A DNA stretch of 64,000 nucleotides from Acidobacteriota bacterium (GTDB lineage: Bacteria > Acidobacteriota > Terriglobia > Terriglobales > Acidobacteriaceae): NCBI GenBank assembly GCA_003225555.1, contig QIAM01000065.1:1-64000 (forward strand), in the 5' to 3' direction. Below the pieces are notes generated by a model that worked only from the letters and a program-made list of their open reading frames with translations, had not been told where the DNA came from and did no database searches. Positions 37,143 through 46,278 of the stretch are shown in pieces; position 1 is the stretch's first letter; each line of letters begins with the position of its first letter. A program made the position numbers and the translations under genes.

Positions 37143-39491
37143 CTAGTCGGCGGCGACTTCTGCCGGCTTGATTTCATGGGCCTCGATTACGGAATTCAAG
37201 GCACGGGAATAACGTCCCAGCGTGCCGGACGTAAACAGGGTATCGTTTGCCGGGAGAATCGGTCCCGGTTGTTGCGGAACAGCAGCGCCAGTCTTGTCCA
37301 GCCTCGTGTGCTCGCTGTTGCCGGCCAGCAGGTTCATTCGCGAAACGTCGTATCCGGGTACCAGGCGCTGAATTTCATCGAGAATGGCCATGGGGTCGAG
37401 CGGGCTGAGCTTGGGCTCGAGGCCGTGCATTTCGAGCCACACAGCGTGACGGTCGGCTTCGCCGGACTGGGCCCCGCGGGACTGTCCCATATCGGCGTGC
37501 ATGCCCCCGCCGAATGGAATCAGCTTCTTGATATCAAATCCCATGGCATCGGCGATGCGGACGATGACTTCGAAATCAGCCTTCGTGCCGGACACGTCGC
37601 CCGCCTTCTTCACGAGTTGGAGATCGCCGCAGGTGTTGGTGAACGTGCCTGTCTTTTCGTAGGCATTGGCAGCAGGCAGAACTACGTCAGCGATAGCGGC
37701 CGTTTCGGTGAGAAACATGTCCTGTACCACGAGAAAGGCCTTCGAGAATCCGAATGGATTGAGGTTGAGGCGTCCTATGGGATTGGAGCCGACTACGTAG
37801 AGCGCCTTCAGTTTATTCTCTTTTGCCGCGGTAAACATTTCGCTGGTGGGAAGGCCCGCAGTATCCGGAACGCCCCATTCTTCGTGCAGTGGACTGCGTC
37901 CAGCGATTGCGTGATAACCGGGGAGCAGATCAGGGTACAAACCCATGTCTGCGGCGCCTCGCGAATTGGCGTAGTCCGCCAGGCAGATGAACTTGGCCTG
38001 CGGCAGAGCTGCGATCAAGCTGGTGACACTGATCCCCTGAATCTCAGAACCGAAGACCACAAGCAGATCCTTTACACTCCGCAAGGTCTCGCGAAGCTTC
38101 TCCAGCACGCCGGTTGTTGTGCCGCTCATTCCCAACGGCTCCGGCGCTGGATTGTTCTTGGAGAGGAAATCGACAAATGCCGCTTCGCCGTTGTCCTCTG
38201 ACACCTGGGCGAACACCGTCGCCTGACGACGAAGTTTGATTGGCCGGGAATTGACTACGTATAGCCGCGAACGGTGCAGACGAACGTTGTTGCGAATCTG
38301 GTAGGCGAGCAGAGGATGCTGCTCGGTCGGATCATTGCCGATCAGAAGAATTGCCGGGGCGGCAAAAACATCTGCCATGCTGGCAGTCGCTTCTGGCTTG
38401 TCGCGCAGTGCGGCAGCGAAAGCAGGGAAGTCGGCCGTGCTGTGGTGGTCAACGTTGTTCGTTTTCAACACTAGGCGGGCGAACTTGGAGAGCAGATAAG
38501 ACTCTTCGTTCGTCGTGCGCGTCGAGCCGATTACGCCGATTGCCTGGCCGCCATCCCTGTCGCGGACTTCGGCGAATTTCTTTCCGATCAGCTCAAACGC
38601 TTCTTCCCATGTCGCGGGGCTGAGTTTTCCATCTTTGCGGATAAGGGGTTGCGTCAGCCGGTATTCGTGATTGGCGAAATCGAAGCCGTATCGGCCCTTG
38701 ATGCAGAGGAAATCGCTGTTCGTGCCGCTCTTGTCGCGATTGTCGCCACGAACGATTTCCATGCCAGTGTCGGAGCGCCGCACGCCGAGCGTCGTCTTGC
38801 AGCCGTCACCGCAGTGGGTGCAGATCGTGCCGACATGCTTCATCTCCCACGGACGCGTTTTGTACCGATACGCGCCAGATGTGAGCGCGCCCACAGGGCA
38901 GATGTCGATGCACATGCCGCACTCTTCGCACTCCAGATGATCTTGTTTATTGGGTGCGATGACGGAACTCACGCCGCGATTCTGTACGCCGAGCGCCCAC
39001 ACGTCCATGGCCTCGCCGCACACGCGCACACAGCGGTAGCAGAGAATGCAGCGCGGACGATCGAAGAAAACTACCGGCGACCATTGCTGCTCATCCTTGT
39101 GGTTCTTGGCCTCCATGAATTTCGACTCAGCCGCACCATAGGAAAACGTCATGTCCTGTAGTTCGCACTCACCGCCTGCGTCGCAGACCGGGCAATCCAA
39201 CGGATGATTGCCGAGCAGCATCTCAACCATGGACTTGCGAGCCTGCCGAATCTCGTCACTGTCGCTGGTGACGACCATGCCCTCGCCGACCACAGTTGTG
39301 CAGGCGGTCTGTAACTTGGGCATCTTCTCGACCTTCACAAGGCACATGCGACAAGCGCCTTGCAGCGAAAGGTTGGGGTAGTAGCAGAACGAAGGCACTT
39401 CAATGCCCACGTTCTTGCAAGCCTCAATAAGCAGCGTCCCCGCAGGAGCCGCAATCTTCTTGCCGTCGACAGTAAGTGTTAAGTCAGCCAT
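37143..39491 (-). CDS. nuoG: NADH-quinone oxidoreductase subunit G
   Basis: This 782-residue iron-sulfur subunit has an N-terminal 2Fe-2S domain (SFCYYPNLSLQGACRMCLVKVE), then HPLDCPVCDAGGECELQD, a ferredoxin-like CILCYRCVRVCGEAMD and LECEECGMCIDICPVGALT. A molybdopterin-oxidoreductase-like half starts at CTHCGDGC. It passes electrons from NuoEF towards the quinone arm. Confidence 0.93.
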   Translation of the reverse strand: MADLTLTVDGKKIAAPAGTLLIEACKNVGIEVPSFCYYPNLSLQGACRMCLVKVEKMPKLQTACTTVVGEGMVVTSDSDEIRQARKSMVEMLLGNHPLDCPVCDAGGECELQDMTFSYGAAESKFMEAKNHKDEQQWSPVVFFDRPRCILCYRCVRVCGEAMDVWALGVQNRGVSSVIAPNKQDHLECEECGMCIDICPVGALTSGAYRYKTRPWEMKHVGTICTHCGDGCKTTLGVRRSDTGMEIVRGDNRDKSGTNSDFLCIKGRYGFDFANHEYRLTQPLIRKDGKLSPATWEEAFELIGKKFAEVRDRDGGQAIGVIGSTRTTNEESYLLSKFARLVLKTNNVDHHSTADFPAFAAALRDKPEATASMADVFAAPAILLIGNDPTEQHPLLAYQIRNNVRLHRSRLYVVNSRPIKLRRQATVFAQVSEDNGEAAFVDFLSKNNPAPEPLGMSGTTTGVLEKLRETLRSVKDLLVVFGSEIQGISVTSLIAALPQAKFICLADYANSRGAADMGLYPDLLPGYHAIAGRSPLHEEWGVPDTAGLPTSEMFTAAKENKLKALYVVGSNPIGRLNLNPFGFSKAFLVVQDMFLTETAAIADVVLPAANAYEKTGTFTNTCGDLQLVKKAGDVSGTKADFEVIVRIADAMGFDIKKLIPFGGGMHADMGQSRGAQSGEADRHAVWLEMHGLEPKLSPLDPMAILDEIQRLVPGYDVSRMNLLAGNSEHTRLDKTGAAVPQQPGPILPANDTLFTSGTLGRYSRALNSVIEAHEIKPAEVAAD

Positions 39492-39498
39492 ATCCGTA

Positions 39499-39546
39499 GC
39501 GCCGGCGTCCCGGCGGCTGTAGCGAGGGCGTCTCGCCCTCGCCCCG
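39499..39546. repeat. REP-like palindrome in the nuoG-nuoF gap
   Basis: The gap includes GCCGGCGTCCCGGCGGC and GAGGGCGTCTCGCCCTCGC, the latter a near-perfect inverted repeat (GAGGGCG/CGCCCTC). It resembles palindromes common between genes in Acidobacteria. Confidence 0.55.
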
Positions 39547-39597
39547 TACCAATAATTTCAACCCCCCCGGCATTCGGCCGACTTCGGGCCGTCGCCG

Positions 39598-40917
39598 CTA
39601 TGCCATCACGGGCAATTGCTCGATCGCACCCTCTTTTTGATACGGGCACGGGCGGCCATCCAGGTGATCTTCAAACTCTTGACGAAACTTTTTTATGAAG
39701 CCCATGGTCGGCATGGCGGCAGCATCGCCCAGCGGGCAGAATGTCCGGCCCAGCATGTTTTCCGACAGGTAGTACATGTTGTCGATGTCTTTCTTCAGTC
39801 CGCCGCCAGCATGAAAACGTTGCAGCGTCTTCTTCAGCCAGTCGGTGCCTTCGCGGCAGGGGATGCACCATCCGCAACTCTCGTGCTGGTAGAACTTCAT
39901 CGTACGCAGGGCGAATTTCACGATGCACTGCGCGTCGTCGACCACCACTACGCCACCAGAACCGAGCATCGATCCAGCTTTTGCGACCGAATCGAAATCC
40001 ATGTTGATGTCGATTTCATCGGACGTAAGGCACGGAGTCGAAGAACCTCCGGGGACGACGGCTTTCAGCTCGCGTCCGTCGGGAATGCCGCCGCCAACTT
40101 CGTAGATCATTTTCTTCAGGCTGTAGCCCATGGGCAGTTCGTAGACCCCGGGCTTCGCGAGATTGCCGCTCAGGCAAAACAGACGTGTGCCACCGTTTTT
40201 TGGCGGTCCGAGCTTGGCGTACCAATCGGCGCCACCCAGGATGATGTGGGGAACACTCGCAAGCGTCTCAGCATTATTGATGACGGTGGGGCCGCCCCAG
40301 AGGCCCACGACAGCAGGGAACGGCGGCCGGATGCGGGGGATGCCGCGTTTGCCTTCGAGCGACTCCATCAGCGCAGATTCTTCGCCGACTTCATATGCGC
40401 CGGCCCCGCCGTGCCAGTAGACCTCGAAGTCGCGTCCGCTGCCGAAGATGTTTTTGCCAAGGAAGCCTTTGGCATAGGCATCGCGGATCGCTTTCTGCAT
40501 GATTACCGAGAGATAGCGGTACTCACCGCGGATGTAAATGTAGCCGCTGGTCGCGCCCACCGCCAATCCTGCGATGATGACGCCTTCGATGACGGCGTGC
40601 GGATCGTGCTCGAAGATCAGGCGGTCTTTGCAGGTGCCGGGCTCGCTTTCGTCGCCGTTGCAGAGAACATATTTCGGTTTGGCCGACTGCTTGGGCACGA
40701 ACGACCACTTCATGCCCGTGGAGAATCCCGCGCCGCCGCGTCCGCGGAGGGCGGAGTTCTTGACCTCGTTGATGATGGCGTCCGGCTCCATGGCGAGCGC
40801 CTTCTGCACGGCTTTATAGCCGTCAAGTTCGAGATAGCGCTCGAGGCTGGCCGCGCCCTGGCCGAAGCGCCGGGAGACGACTCTTACCTCATCGGGATGG
40901 GAAACCAAGTCAGCCAT
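39598..40917 (-). CDS. nuoF: NADH-quinone oxidoreductase subunit F
   Basis: This NADH- and FMN-binding subunit (439 aa) uses the ATG at 40917. The FMN/NADH segment is GRGGAGFSTGMKWSF, then ICNGDE-like LCNGDESEPGTCKDR. The 4Fe-4S cluster is at ESCGWCIPCREG plus a later Cys. Confidence 0.95.
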   Translation of the reverse strand: MADLVSHPDEVRVVSRRFGQGAASLERYLELDGYKAVQKALAMEPDAIINEVKNSALRGRGGAGFSTGMKWSFVPKQSAKPKYVLCNGDESEPGTCKDRLIFEHDPHAVIEGVIIAGLAVGATSGYIYIRGEYRYLSVIMQKAIRDAYAKGFLGKNIFGSGRDFEVYWHGGAGAYEVGEESALMESLEGKRGIPRIRPPFPAVVGLWGGPTVINNAETLASVPHIILGGADWYAKLGPPKNGGTRLFCLSGNLAKPGVYELPMGYSLKKMIYEVGGGIPDGRELKAVVPGGSSTPCLTSDEIDINMDFDSVAKAGSMLGSGGVVVVDDAQCIVKFALRTMKFYQHESCGWCIPCREGTDWLKKTLQRFHAGGGLKKDIDNMYYLSENMLGRTFCPLGDAAAMPTMGFIKKFRQEFEDHLDGRPCPYQKEGAIEQLPVMA

Positions 40918-40921
40918 GGGC

Positions 40922-41010
40922 GAATTGTTGATTGTTGATTTCCTGATTTTGATTGAGATTCGCTCGATCCGATTTCGACTCAACAATCGACAATCACGAA
41001 ATTAACAATT
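40922..41010. repeat. AT-rich inverted repeat in the nuoF-nuoE gap
   Basis: GAATTGTTGATTGTTGATTT on one side pairs with repeats of CAACAATCGACAATCACGAAATT and AACAATTC on the other. The gap has no coding sequence. Similar AATTG-rich inverted repeats lie upstream of 43872. Confidence 0.5.
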
Positions 41011-41012
41011 CT

Positions 41013-41495
41013 TTATTGCATTGCCTTCTTCTTGTAGTTATCGAGAATCCCGTCCATTTTTTCGGGCGTCAGGTTCTCGTGAAAGTCGTAATTTACCTGT
41101 GCCGCCGGAGCCCAGCTGCAGGCGCCGATGCATTCCACTTCTTCCAGCGTGAACAGGCCATCTGCGGTGGTGTGTTTATGGCCTATACCGAGCTTCGTGG
41201 CGCAGTGGTGCAGGATTTCTTCCCCGCCGCGGACCATGCAGCTGATGTTGGTGCAAACCTGCACGTTGAACTTGCCGCGTGGCTTCGTAGTCAGCATGGA
41301 GTAGTAGCTGATCACGTTGCGGACCTCGAGTTCGGTCAGGTCGAGCCGGGCAGCGATTTCGGCGATCACGTCGTCGGACAGGAAGCCCACCTCATCTTGC
41401 GCGTACAAGAGCGTCGGGACGAGCGCAGAGCGTTTGGTCGGATAGTGCGGGACCATCTCGGCAAAGCGTTGTTCGAATTCGTCCGAAAACTTCAT
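41013..41495 (-). CDS. nuoE: NADH-quinone oxidoreductase subunit E
   Basis: This 160-residue 2Fe-2S subunit uses the ATG at 41495 (preferred to an upstream TTG). The cluster ligands are in VCTNISCMVRGG and VECIGACSWAPAAQVN. Its start lies 31 bases from the nuoD stop. Confidence 0.94.
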   Translation of the reverse strand: MKFSDEFEQRFAEMVPHYPTKRSALVPTLLYAQDEVGFLSDDVIAEIAARLDLTELEVRNVISYYSMLTTKPRGKFNVQVCTNISCMVRGGEEILHHCATKLGIGHKHTTADGLFTLEEVECIGACSWAPAAQVNYDFHENLTPEKMDGILDNYKKKAMQ

Positions 41496-41526
41496 GCGCG
41501 GTTTGCGGTCCCCCGGGCCTTCCTGA

Positions 41527-42732
41527 CTACCGATCAATTTCTCCCAGCACGATGTCGATGCTGCCGATGGCCGCCACTACGTCGGCGAGCAGCCTGCCTT
41601 CGCACATGGTTGGCAGCGTTTGCAGATTGGCCAGGCACGCGGCACGCATATGGACGCGGTAGGGTTTGGCGGTGCCGTCGCTCACGATGTAGTAGCCCAT
41701 TTCGCCCCGCGGGGACTCGACTGCCTGGTAGACCTCGCCGGCTGGAACTGCGAAGCCCTCCGTGATGATCTTGAAGTGGTAGATGAGGGCTTCCATCTGG
41801 GTCTTCATTTTTTCGCGGTCGGGAAGCACCACCTTCGGAGCATCAGCCTTGATGGGGCCTTCCGGCATGCCGTCAAGGGCCTGACGGACGATGCCGATCG
41901 ACTCGCGCAGTTCCTGCACGCGGCACATGTAACGCGCGAAGACGTCGCCCTCAGTTGCGATTGGCACCCTGAACTGGAACTTTTCGTAGCTCGAATAGGG
42001 CATATCGCGACGCAGGTCGATATCAACGCCGCTCCCCCGCAGCGTGGGGCCGCTGGCGCTCAGCGCAATGGCGTCTTCCGCGGTAATGATCGCGACGCCT
42101 TTGGTGCGCATGCCCCAAATGGGGTTTTCCGTTAGCAGATTCTCGTACTCGTCGACCTTCTCAGGGAAATACCCAGCGAAGTCGCGCACGCGATCGAAGA
42201 AGCCGAGTGGGGGCTCGAGCGCGATTCCTCCGATGCGGAAGTAGGAGGTCATCATGCGCTGTCCGCTGACTATTTCGAAGATTTTCAGGATCTCTTCACG
42301 CTCGCGGAAGCAGTACAAAAATACTGTCATCGCCCCGATGTCGAGCGCGTGCGTTCCCAGCCAGACAAGATGCGAATTGATGCGCGTGAGTTCGTTGAGC
42401 AGCACGCGCAGCCACTGTGCTTTCGGCGGAATTTCGAGCCCCAGGAGTTTTTCCACGGCCAGCACGTAGCAGAGGTTGTTGGTCATGGGGCAGAGATAGT
42501 CGATCCGGTCTGTCAGGGGCACGACCTGCTGGTAGAACTTGGCCTCGCAGGTTTTCTCGATCCCGGTATGCAGGTAACCGATGTCAGGCATGATGCGGAC
42601 GATGTTTTCGCCGTCGATCTCGAGAATGACGCGCAGCACGCCGTGAGTCGAAGGATGTTGCGGCCCCATGTTCAGGATCATGGTGCGGTCCTGCCCGGGC
42701 TCGATAACGGGAGTGGGGGCGAGATGCGCCAT
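41527..42732 (-). CDS. nuoD: NADH-quinone oxidoreductase subunit D
   Basis: This 401-residue quinone-binding arm subunit uses the ATG at 42732 (MAHLAPTPV). It has MGPQHPSTHGVLRVILEIDGE, then PDIGYLHTGIEKTCE and RTGIDYL-like TDRIDYLCPM. Canonical conserved His and Tyr of the quinone pocket are present. It lies one base from nuoC. Confidence 0.95.
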   Translation of the reverse strand: MAHLAPTPVIEPGQDRTMILNMGPQHPSTHGVLRVILEIDGENIVRIMPDIGYLHTGIEKTCEAKFYQQVVPLTDRIDYLCPMTNNLCYVLAVEKLLGLEIPPKAQWLRVLLNELTRINSHLVWLGTHALDIGAMTVFLYCFREREEILKIFEIVSGQRMMTSYFRIGGIALEPPLGFFDRVRDFAGYFPEKVDEYENLLTENPIWGMRTKGVAIITAEDAIALSASGPTLRGSGVDIDLRRDMPYSSYEKFQFRVPIATEGDVFARYMCRVQELRESIGIVRQALDGMPEGPIKADAPKVVLPDREKMKTQMEALIYHFKIITEGFAVPAGEVYQAVESPRGEMGYYIVSDGTAKPYRVHMRAACLANLQTLPTMCEGRLLADVVAAIGSIDIVLGEIDR

Positions 42733-42733
42733 G

Positions 42734-43231
42734 CTAGCGATAGCCCTCCACGGGATAATCTTTGCGAAGAGGGTGGCCTTCCCAGTCTTCCGGCATCTGG
42801 ATGCGTCGTAGGTAAGGATGTCCGGAGAAGCGGATTCCGAACAGGTCGAAAACTTCGCACTCAAAGAAATTGGCGCCGGGCCAGACCGAAGTCACCGATT
42901 CGACCACCGGGTTGGCGCTCCCCAGGCGAACTTTCAGGCGAACGCGCTCTTTCTTCGAAATCGACAGCAGATGATAAACGACTTCGAAGCGGGGCTCGGC
43001 CGGAGTCCAGTCGACGCAGGTAACGTCGGAGAGGAAGTTGAAAGCGCATTCGCGATCATCGCGCAGAATAACGCACGCTTCGCGAAGGTGGGCGCTGTCG
43101 AGATAGATCGTCATCTCGTCACGGTCGAACTTGACTCCCTGGACTGCAGCGGGGTTCCACGCGGTTAGGCACGCCACGGCGGGGTGGCTTTTCAACTCCT
43201 CAAGATCCGTAATGGCGGGGGAGAGGGCCAT
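42734..43231 (-). CDS. nuoC: NADH-quinone oxidoreductase subunit C
   Basis: This 165-residue 30-kDa-type subunit uses the ATG at 43231, which overlaps the nuoA stop as TGATG. Diagnostic segments are FNFLSDVTCVDW, NFFECEVFDLFGI and GHPLRKDYPVEGY. No nuoB gene separates it from nuoA, although nuoB normally does. Confidence 0.93.
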   Translation of the reverse strand: MALSPAITDLEELKSHPAVACLTAWNPAAVQGVKFDRDEMTIYLDSAHLREACVILRDDRECAFNFLSDVTCVDWTPAEPRFEVVYHLLSISKKERVRLKVRLGSANPVVESVTSVWPGANFFECEVFDLFGIRFSGHPYLRRIQMPEDWEGHPLRKDYPVEGYR

Positions 43232-43626
43232 CAAAAGTCCTCCCGCTTCATCGAGGCGGCGCCCCAGTCGAGCACGCCTTTCTTCCATACATAGAAGAAG
43301 CCCACGAGAAAGATGCCGATGTACACCAGCATTTCCCACAGCCCGAAGTGCTTCAGATCGCGGAGAATAATGGCCCAGGGATAGATGAAAACCGCCTCTA
43401 CATCGAACAAAATGAAGAGCATGGCAACCAGATAGAACTTCACGGAAAAGCGCTCGCGGGAGTCCCCAATCGGGGTCATGCCGCACTCGTAGGGAGAAAG
43501 CTTGGCGCGGGTAGGTTTACGCTGTCCGATAAGCCAGGAAAGCACGACAATCGCAGTCGCAATACCGCCGGCCAGCAGAATGTGAATCAAAAACGGCAGG
43601 TAGCGTGCGAAGTAATTGTCGGGCAT
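43231..43626 (-). CDS. nuoA: NADH-quinone oxidoreductase subunit A
   Basis: This first gene of the operon encodes a 131-residue, three-span subunit with YECGMTPIGDSRERFSVKFYLVAMLFILFDVEAVF, shown in part; Cys, Glu and Asp of the quinone-arm contact are conserved. The upstream stretch is AT-rich (TATATATA), a possible -10 region. Confidence 0.92.
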   Translation of the reverse strand: MPDNYFARYLPFLIHILLAGGIATAIVVLSWLIGQRKPTRAKLSPYECGMTPIGDSRERFSVKFYLVAMLFILFDVEAVFIYPWAIILRDLKHFGLWEMLVYIGIFLVGFFYVWKKGVLDWGAASMKREDF

Positions 43627-43871
43627 AGGACGAGGTATATATAATTCACGCGAAACACTGCTTAAACGTTCTAGATTATGGGGTTAGAGTCGGGAGTGTC
43701 AAGGGAACGGGCCTGCATTTTGTCGATTTGGGGAAGAAATGTCGTGAGTGAGTAATCCGCCAATTTGGTAATTGAAAAAATGCGGCTTGGATGGTTGTCT
43801 GTTAGAGTCGGAGCGCAGGCCTGTTTGATTTTCAATTGCGAAATTGCCAATCACAAAATTAGAAATTATCT

Positions 43872-44456
43872 ATGATTTTTGGCTTCAATACGGACGTAAA
43901 ACACGGTGACACCATCTACCACGTGCAGAGTGAGGCGCGTGAAGGTGAGCTGTTGCTGCAGACGCAAGTTTTCGTGCGTGGACGCTGCGTGGGCAAGAGG
44001 GCAGTTTCCTACGCGGCCACGGCAGGGCAGGCACAACTCGGAGACACGCAGCGGGAGCAGCAGCTACGCGAGCAGCATCGCCAGGTGCTGGACGCGATCC
44101 GGGAAGGGAAGCTGGAGAACATTCTGGACCATCCGGAACCGGAGGCGCTGGCAGGGGTCAAGGAACTCGAAGTGCAATGGCTGAACGCTGAGTCGGTGCA
44201 CGCGGATCGGAATTTGACCATGCAACTACGCGTCACCGAGGGCGGCTCGGCTGCGCCTGGCGCTCGCCTAACCTTTCGCTTTGCCCGGCGGGAAGCCGCT
44301 CCTTTCTATGCTCAGGCCGTCACCGGTGCTGGCGGCACTGCCGAAATCAATGTCGAAGTTGATCAAGCGGACTTGCCCGACTCTTCCGTCCTCGTTCAGG
44401 CGAACTACGAAGGCCGCACGGCCACGCGAAAGTTTCTTCTGCGACGAGCGGAATAG
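43872..44456 (+). CDS. Conserved hypothetical protein (MIFGFNTDVK start)
   Basis: The 194-residue soluble protein opens with MIFGFNTDVKHGDTIYHVQSE. A charged helix in the centre (GDTQREQQLREQHRQVLDAI) and a C-terminal beta-rich Ig-like half (LRVTEGGSAAPGARLTFRF, then AEINVEVDQADLP) follow. I recall similar N-termini in Acidobacteria but no function. It may be a c-type or stress-related protein; not assigned. It is preceded by an AATTG-rich inverted repeat and stands alone. Confidence 0.6.
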   Translation: MIFGFNTDVKHGDTIYHVQSEAREGELLLQTQVFVRGRCVGKRAVSYAATAGQAQLGDTQREQQLREQHRQVLDAIREGKLENILDHPEPEALAGVKELEVQWLNAESVHADRNLTMQLRVTEGGSAAPGARLTFRFARREAAPFYAQAVTGAGGTAEINVEVDQADLPDSSVLVQANYEGRTATRKFLLRRAE

Positions 44457-44614
44457 CTGGGCAGAGTAGTCGTAGATCAAACATACTTGCGTCCGGGGAA
44501 CTAAACATACTTGTCATCCCCAGCGTAACGAGGGATCTCGGTTCTTGCCTGAGCCACCGGAATCGCCGGAGGACACTCCTGAACCCAAGCTCTGATAGCG
44601 AGCCTCCACCTGCG

Positions 44615-44863
44615 ATGAAGCTCCAGATTAATGGCGAAGAGCGCAGTTTTGACGATGCTGCACCGTCATTCACGCTCGCGGCGCTTGTGGAGGTTCTCGG
44701 CGTGAAGGCCGACCGCGTGGCGTTTGAGTTGAATCGCGAGATTGTGCCGCGGGACCGCTGGGCCGAGACCAATCTTGCCGAAGGCGACCGGCTTGAGATC
44801 GTCCACTTCGTGGGTGGCGGCACGGCAAGTCCATCGCCTGGTCACTGCCAGGAACTCTCCTAG
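44615..44863 (+). CDS. thiS: ThiS-like sulfur carrier with C-terminal extension
   Basis: The ubiquitin-fold MKLQINGEERSF, then AFELNREIVPRDRW and EGDRLEIVHFVGGG match ThiS. ThiS carries sulfur on a C-terminal Gly-Gly for thiazole synthesis. Here GGG is followed by about 13 more residues (TASPSPGHCQELS), so the carrier tail would need trimming or the protein is another MoaD/ThiS-type factor. A repeat-like stretch with AAACATACTTG in two copies lies upstream. Confidence 0.7.
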   Translation: MKLQINGEERSFDDAAPSFTLAALVEVLGVKADRVAFELNREIVPRDRWAETNLAEGDRLEIVHFVGGGTASPSPGHCQELS

Positions 44864-44889
44864 TCACCCCTGCTGCTCCGATTCTTTGC

Positions 44890-44917
44890 TTGACTCATCC
44901 CTTCCCATGCCTACAAT
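44890..44917 (+). promoter_or_regulatory. Sigma-70 promoter of the MerR gene
   Basis: TTGACT, 16 bases, then TACAAT form a good housekeeping promoter. Its -10 end overlaps the first palindromic operator. Confidence 0.62.
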
Positions 44918-44954
44918 GTTTCAAACATTTTGATCGCAGATTGTTTCAAACATT
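44915..44954. promoter_or_regulatory. Two tandem palindromic operators before MerR
   Basis: AATGTTTCAAACATT (44915-44929) is a perfect 15-bp palindrome. ATTGTTTCAAACATT (44940-44954) repeats it with one change. Spacing is 25 bases. The sites follow the -10 box and end 11 bases before the MerR start, so they probably mediate autorepression. Confidence 0.6.
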
Positions 44955-44965
44955 ATTGGGGAATC

Positions 44966-45439
44966 ATGCGGAATTTGTTTACATCGCGCGATGTCATGGT
45001 TCTGACCGGAATTACGGCGCGCCAGCTGCAATGGTGGGACGAGCGGGGAGTGGTAAAGCCGGAGCGGGAAGGGCACCGGCGCCTGTATTCGATGAACCAT
45101 CTGACTGAGGTCGCGGTGATTTACGAGTTGCGGCGCAAGGGCTTCTCGCTGCAAGGCGTGCGCAAGGTGATGCGCTTCCTGGACCGCGAGTTCGGCAAGG
45201 GCTTGGCCGAGATCGTGAGCCGGAACTCCGAATACCATCTGCTCACCGACGGCAAACATCTTTACCTGGAAACGTCGGCCCGTCAGATCGTGGACATCTT
45301 GAAAAACTCGAGCCAGCCCATCCTGGGAATCTGTCTGAGCGATGCGGTGCGACAGGTGCGGGCACAGGTCGTCTCCCGGAAGGCGAATACTTCGGTAACT
45401 TCATCGGATTACCGCAAGCGTGCTAGAAAGGCTTCATAG
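44966..45439 (+). CDS. MerR-family transcriptional regulator
   Basis: The ATG at 44966 starts MRNLFTSRDVMVLTGITARQLQWWDERG, shown in part, a winged helix with the MerR Arg-Gln-Leu-x-x-W-x-x-x-G pattern. A wing (GHRRLYSMNHLTEVAVIYELRR) and a helix follow; there is no Cys-rich metal loop. The C-terminal part is a small domain. It is probably an autoregulator (see the palindromes upstream). The next gene lies 37 bases downstream and may be in the same operon. Confidence 0.8.
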   Translation: MRNLFTSRDVMVLTGITARQLQWWDERGVVKPEREGHRRLYSMNHLTEVAVIYELRRKGFSLQGVRKVMRFLDREFGKGLAEIVSRNSEYHLLTDGKHLYLETSARQIVDILKNSSQPILGICLSDAVRQVRAQVVSRKANTSVTSSDYRKRARKAS

Positions 45440-45476
45440 GCAGGGAAGTTTGGTTCACGGAACACAGGAGGAAGAC

Positions 45477-45740
45477 ATGGTCGGCGAACTGGACTTGCTC
45501 AGTGAATGGATCCCGGAGCAGATGGCTCCTGGCACGGTTTTTGTGCTGGAAAACGCCGGAGAGGTTGGCGAGAAGGAAGATCCCTATTGGGCCGTGCTCT
45601 CCTGCCCATCGTGTGGCATGCTGGGCCTGATCACGCGCAAACAGATCAACGGACTCCTGCCGGTGATTTGCGGCTCCGAGAGTTGCTCGGCACAGTTCTT
45701 TATTCGTGACGCCGAAGTCGTGGTGCGTAAACCGTTCTAA
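45477..45740 (+). CDS. Small zinc-ribbon-like protein
   Basis: The ATG follows AGGAGGAAGAC, a strong ribosome site. The 87-residue protein has two Cys pairs (CPSCGM and CGSESC), which look like a zinc ribbon. There is no known family. It is likely cotranscribed with the MerR gene; a regulatory or binding role is possible. Confidence 0.6.
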   Translation: MVGELDLLSEWIPEQMAPGTVFVLENAGEVGEKEDPYWAVLSCPSCGMLGLITRKQINGLLPVICGSESCSAQFFIRDAEVVVRKPF

Positions 45741-45752
45741 GGTCGCAGTCTC

Positions 45753-46278
45753 TTGTCAAAACCAGAACGAATAACAAAATTACAAGCAGCAGAACGCCAA
45801 CTGACGATAGCTACGGAGCCGTACTTTCGCGATTCTGATACCGTAAAATTCATTCTTTGGTCGCAGCTTCCTACAACATCATTCGCGACCTATCTAAGCA
45901 ACTGGGTGCACCAGCCATGGCCATTAAGGATTTCTTGGTGACCACTGTCTCGCCGTCAAAGCAGAAGCAAGTAGCGGACTGGATTAACAGCTTCGAGAAT
46001 TTCTTCAAACACACAGATCGTGACCAAACAACGAGATCGAGTTCAACTCTGCGATAACGGAACTGATGCTCATGGATGCTTGGGCACAATATGAAAGACT
46101 CGGCGGAAGCCTCTCAGAGGCTGGAAAAATATTCAAGCTTTGGTCGGGCAACCTTAAGGACAGTGCCCCTGAGGTGATTGAACGTTTGGCCTCTCTGCTC
46201 AAAGGGCTTGGAAAGCAGCAATTCTACGAAGTGCTAACCGCTTGGATGCGGTCTGGAACGGCGCAGCCTTCGCGTTAA
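45753..46278 (+). pseudogene. Frameshifted hypothetical gene
   Basis: Three successive segments in different frames join into one protein: SKPERITKLQAAERQLTIA, then LVAASYNIIRDLSKQLGAP with DWINSFENFFKHTDRDQ, then EIEFNSAITELMLMDAW and LAERVIERLASLLKG-like text. Two frameshifts are needed, near 45840 and 46025. The function is unknown. Continuous similarity across frames marks it as a recent pseudogene or as sequence error. Confidence 0.6.

Noticed and set aside
42734-43486. Longer nuoC from 43486
   Set aside because: The extra upstream part overlaps nuoA and has no Nuo similarity; the ATG at 43231 with TGATG overlap is better.
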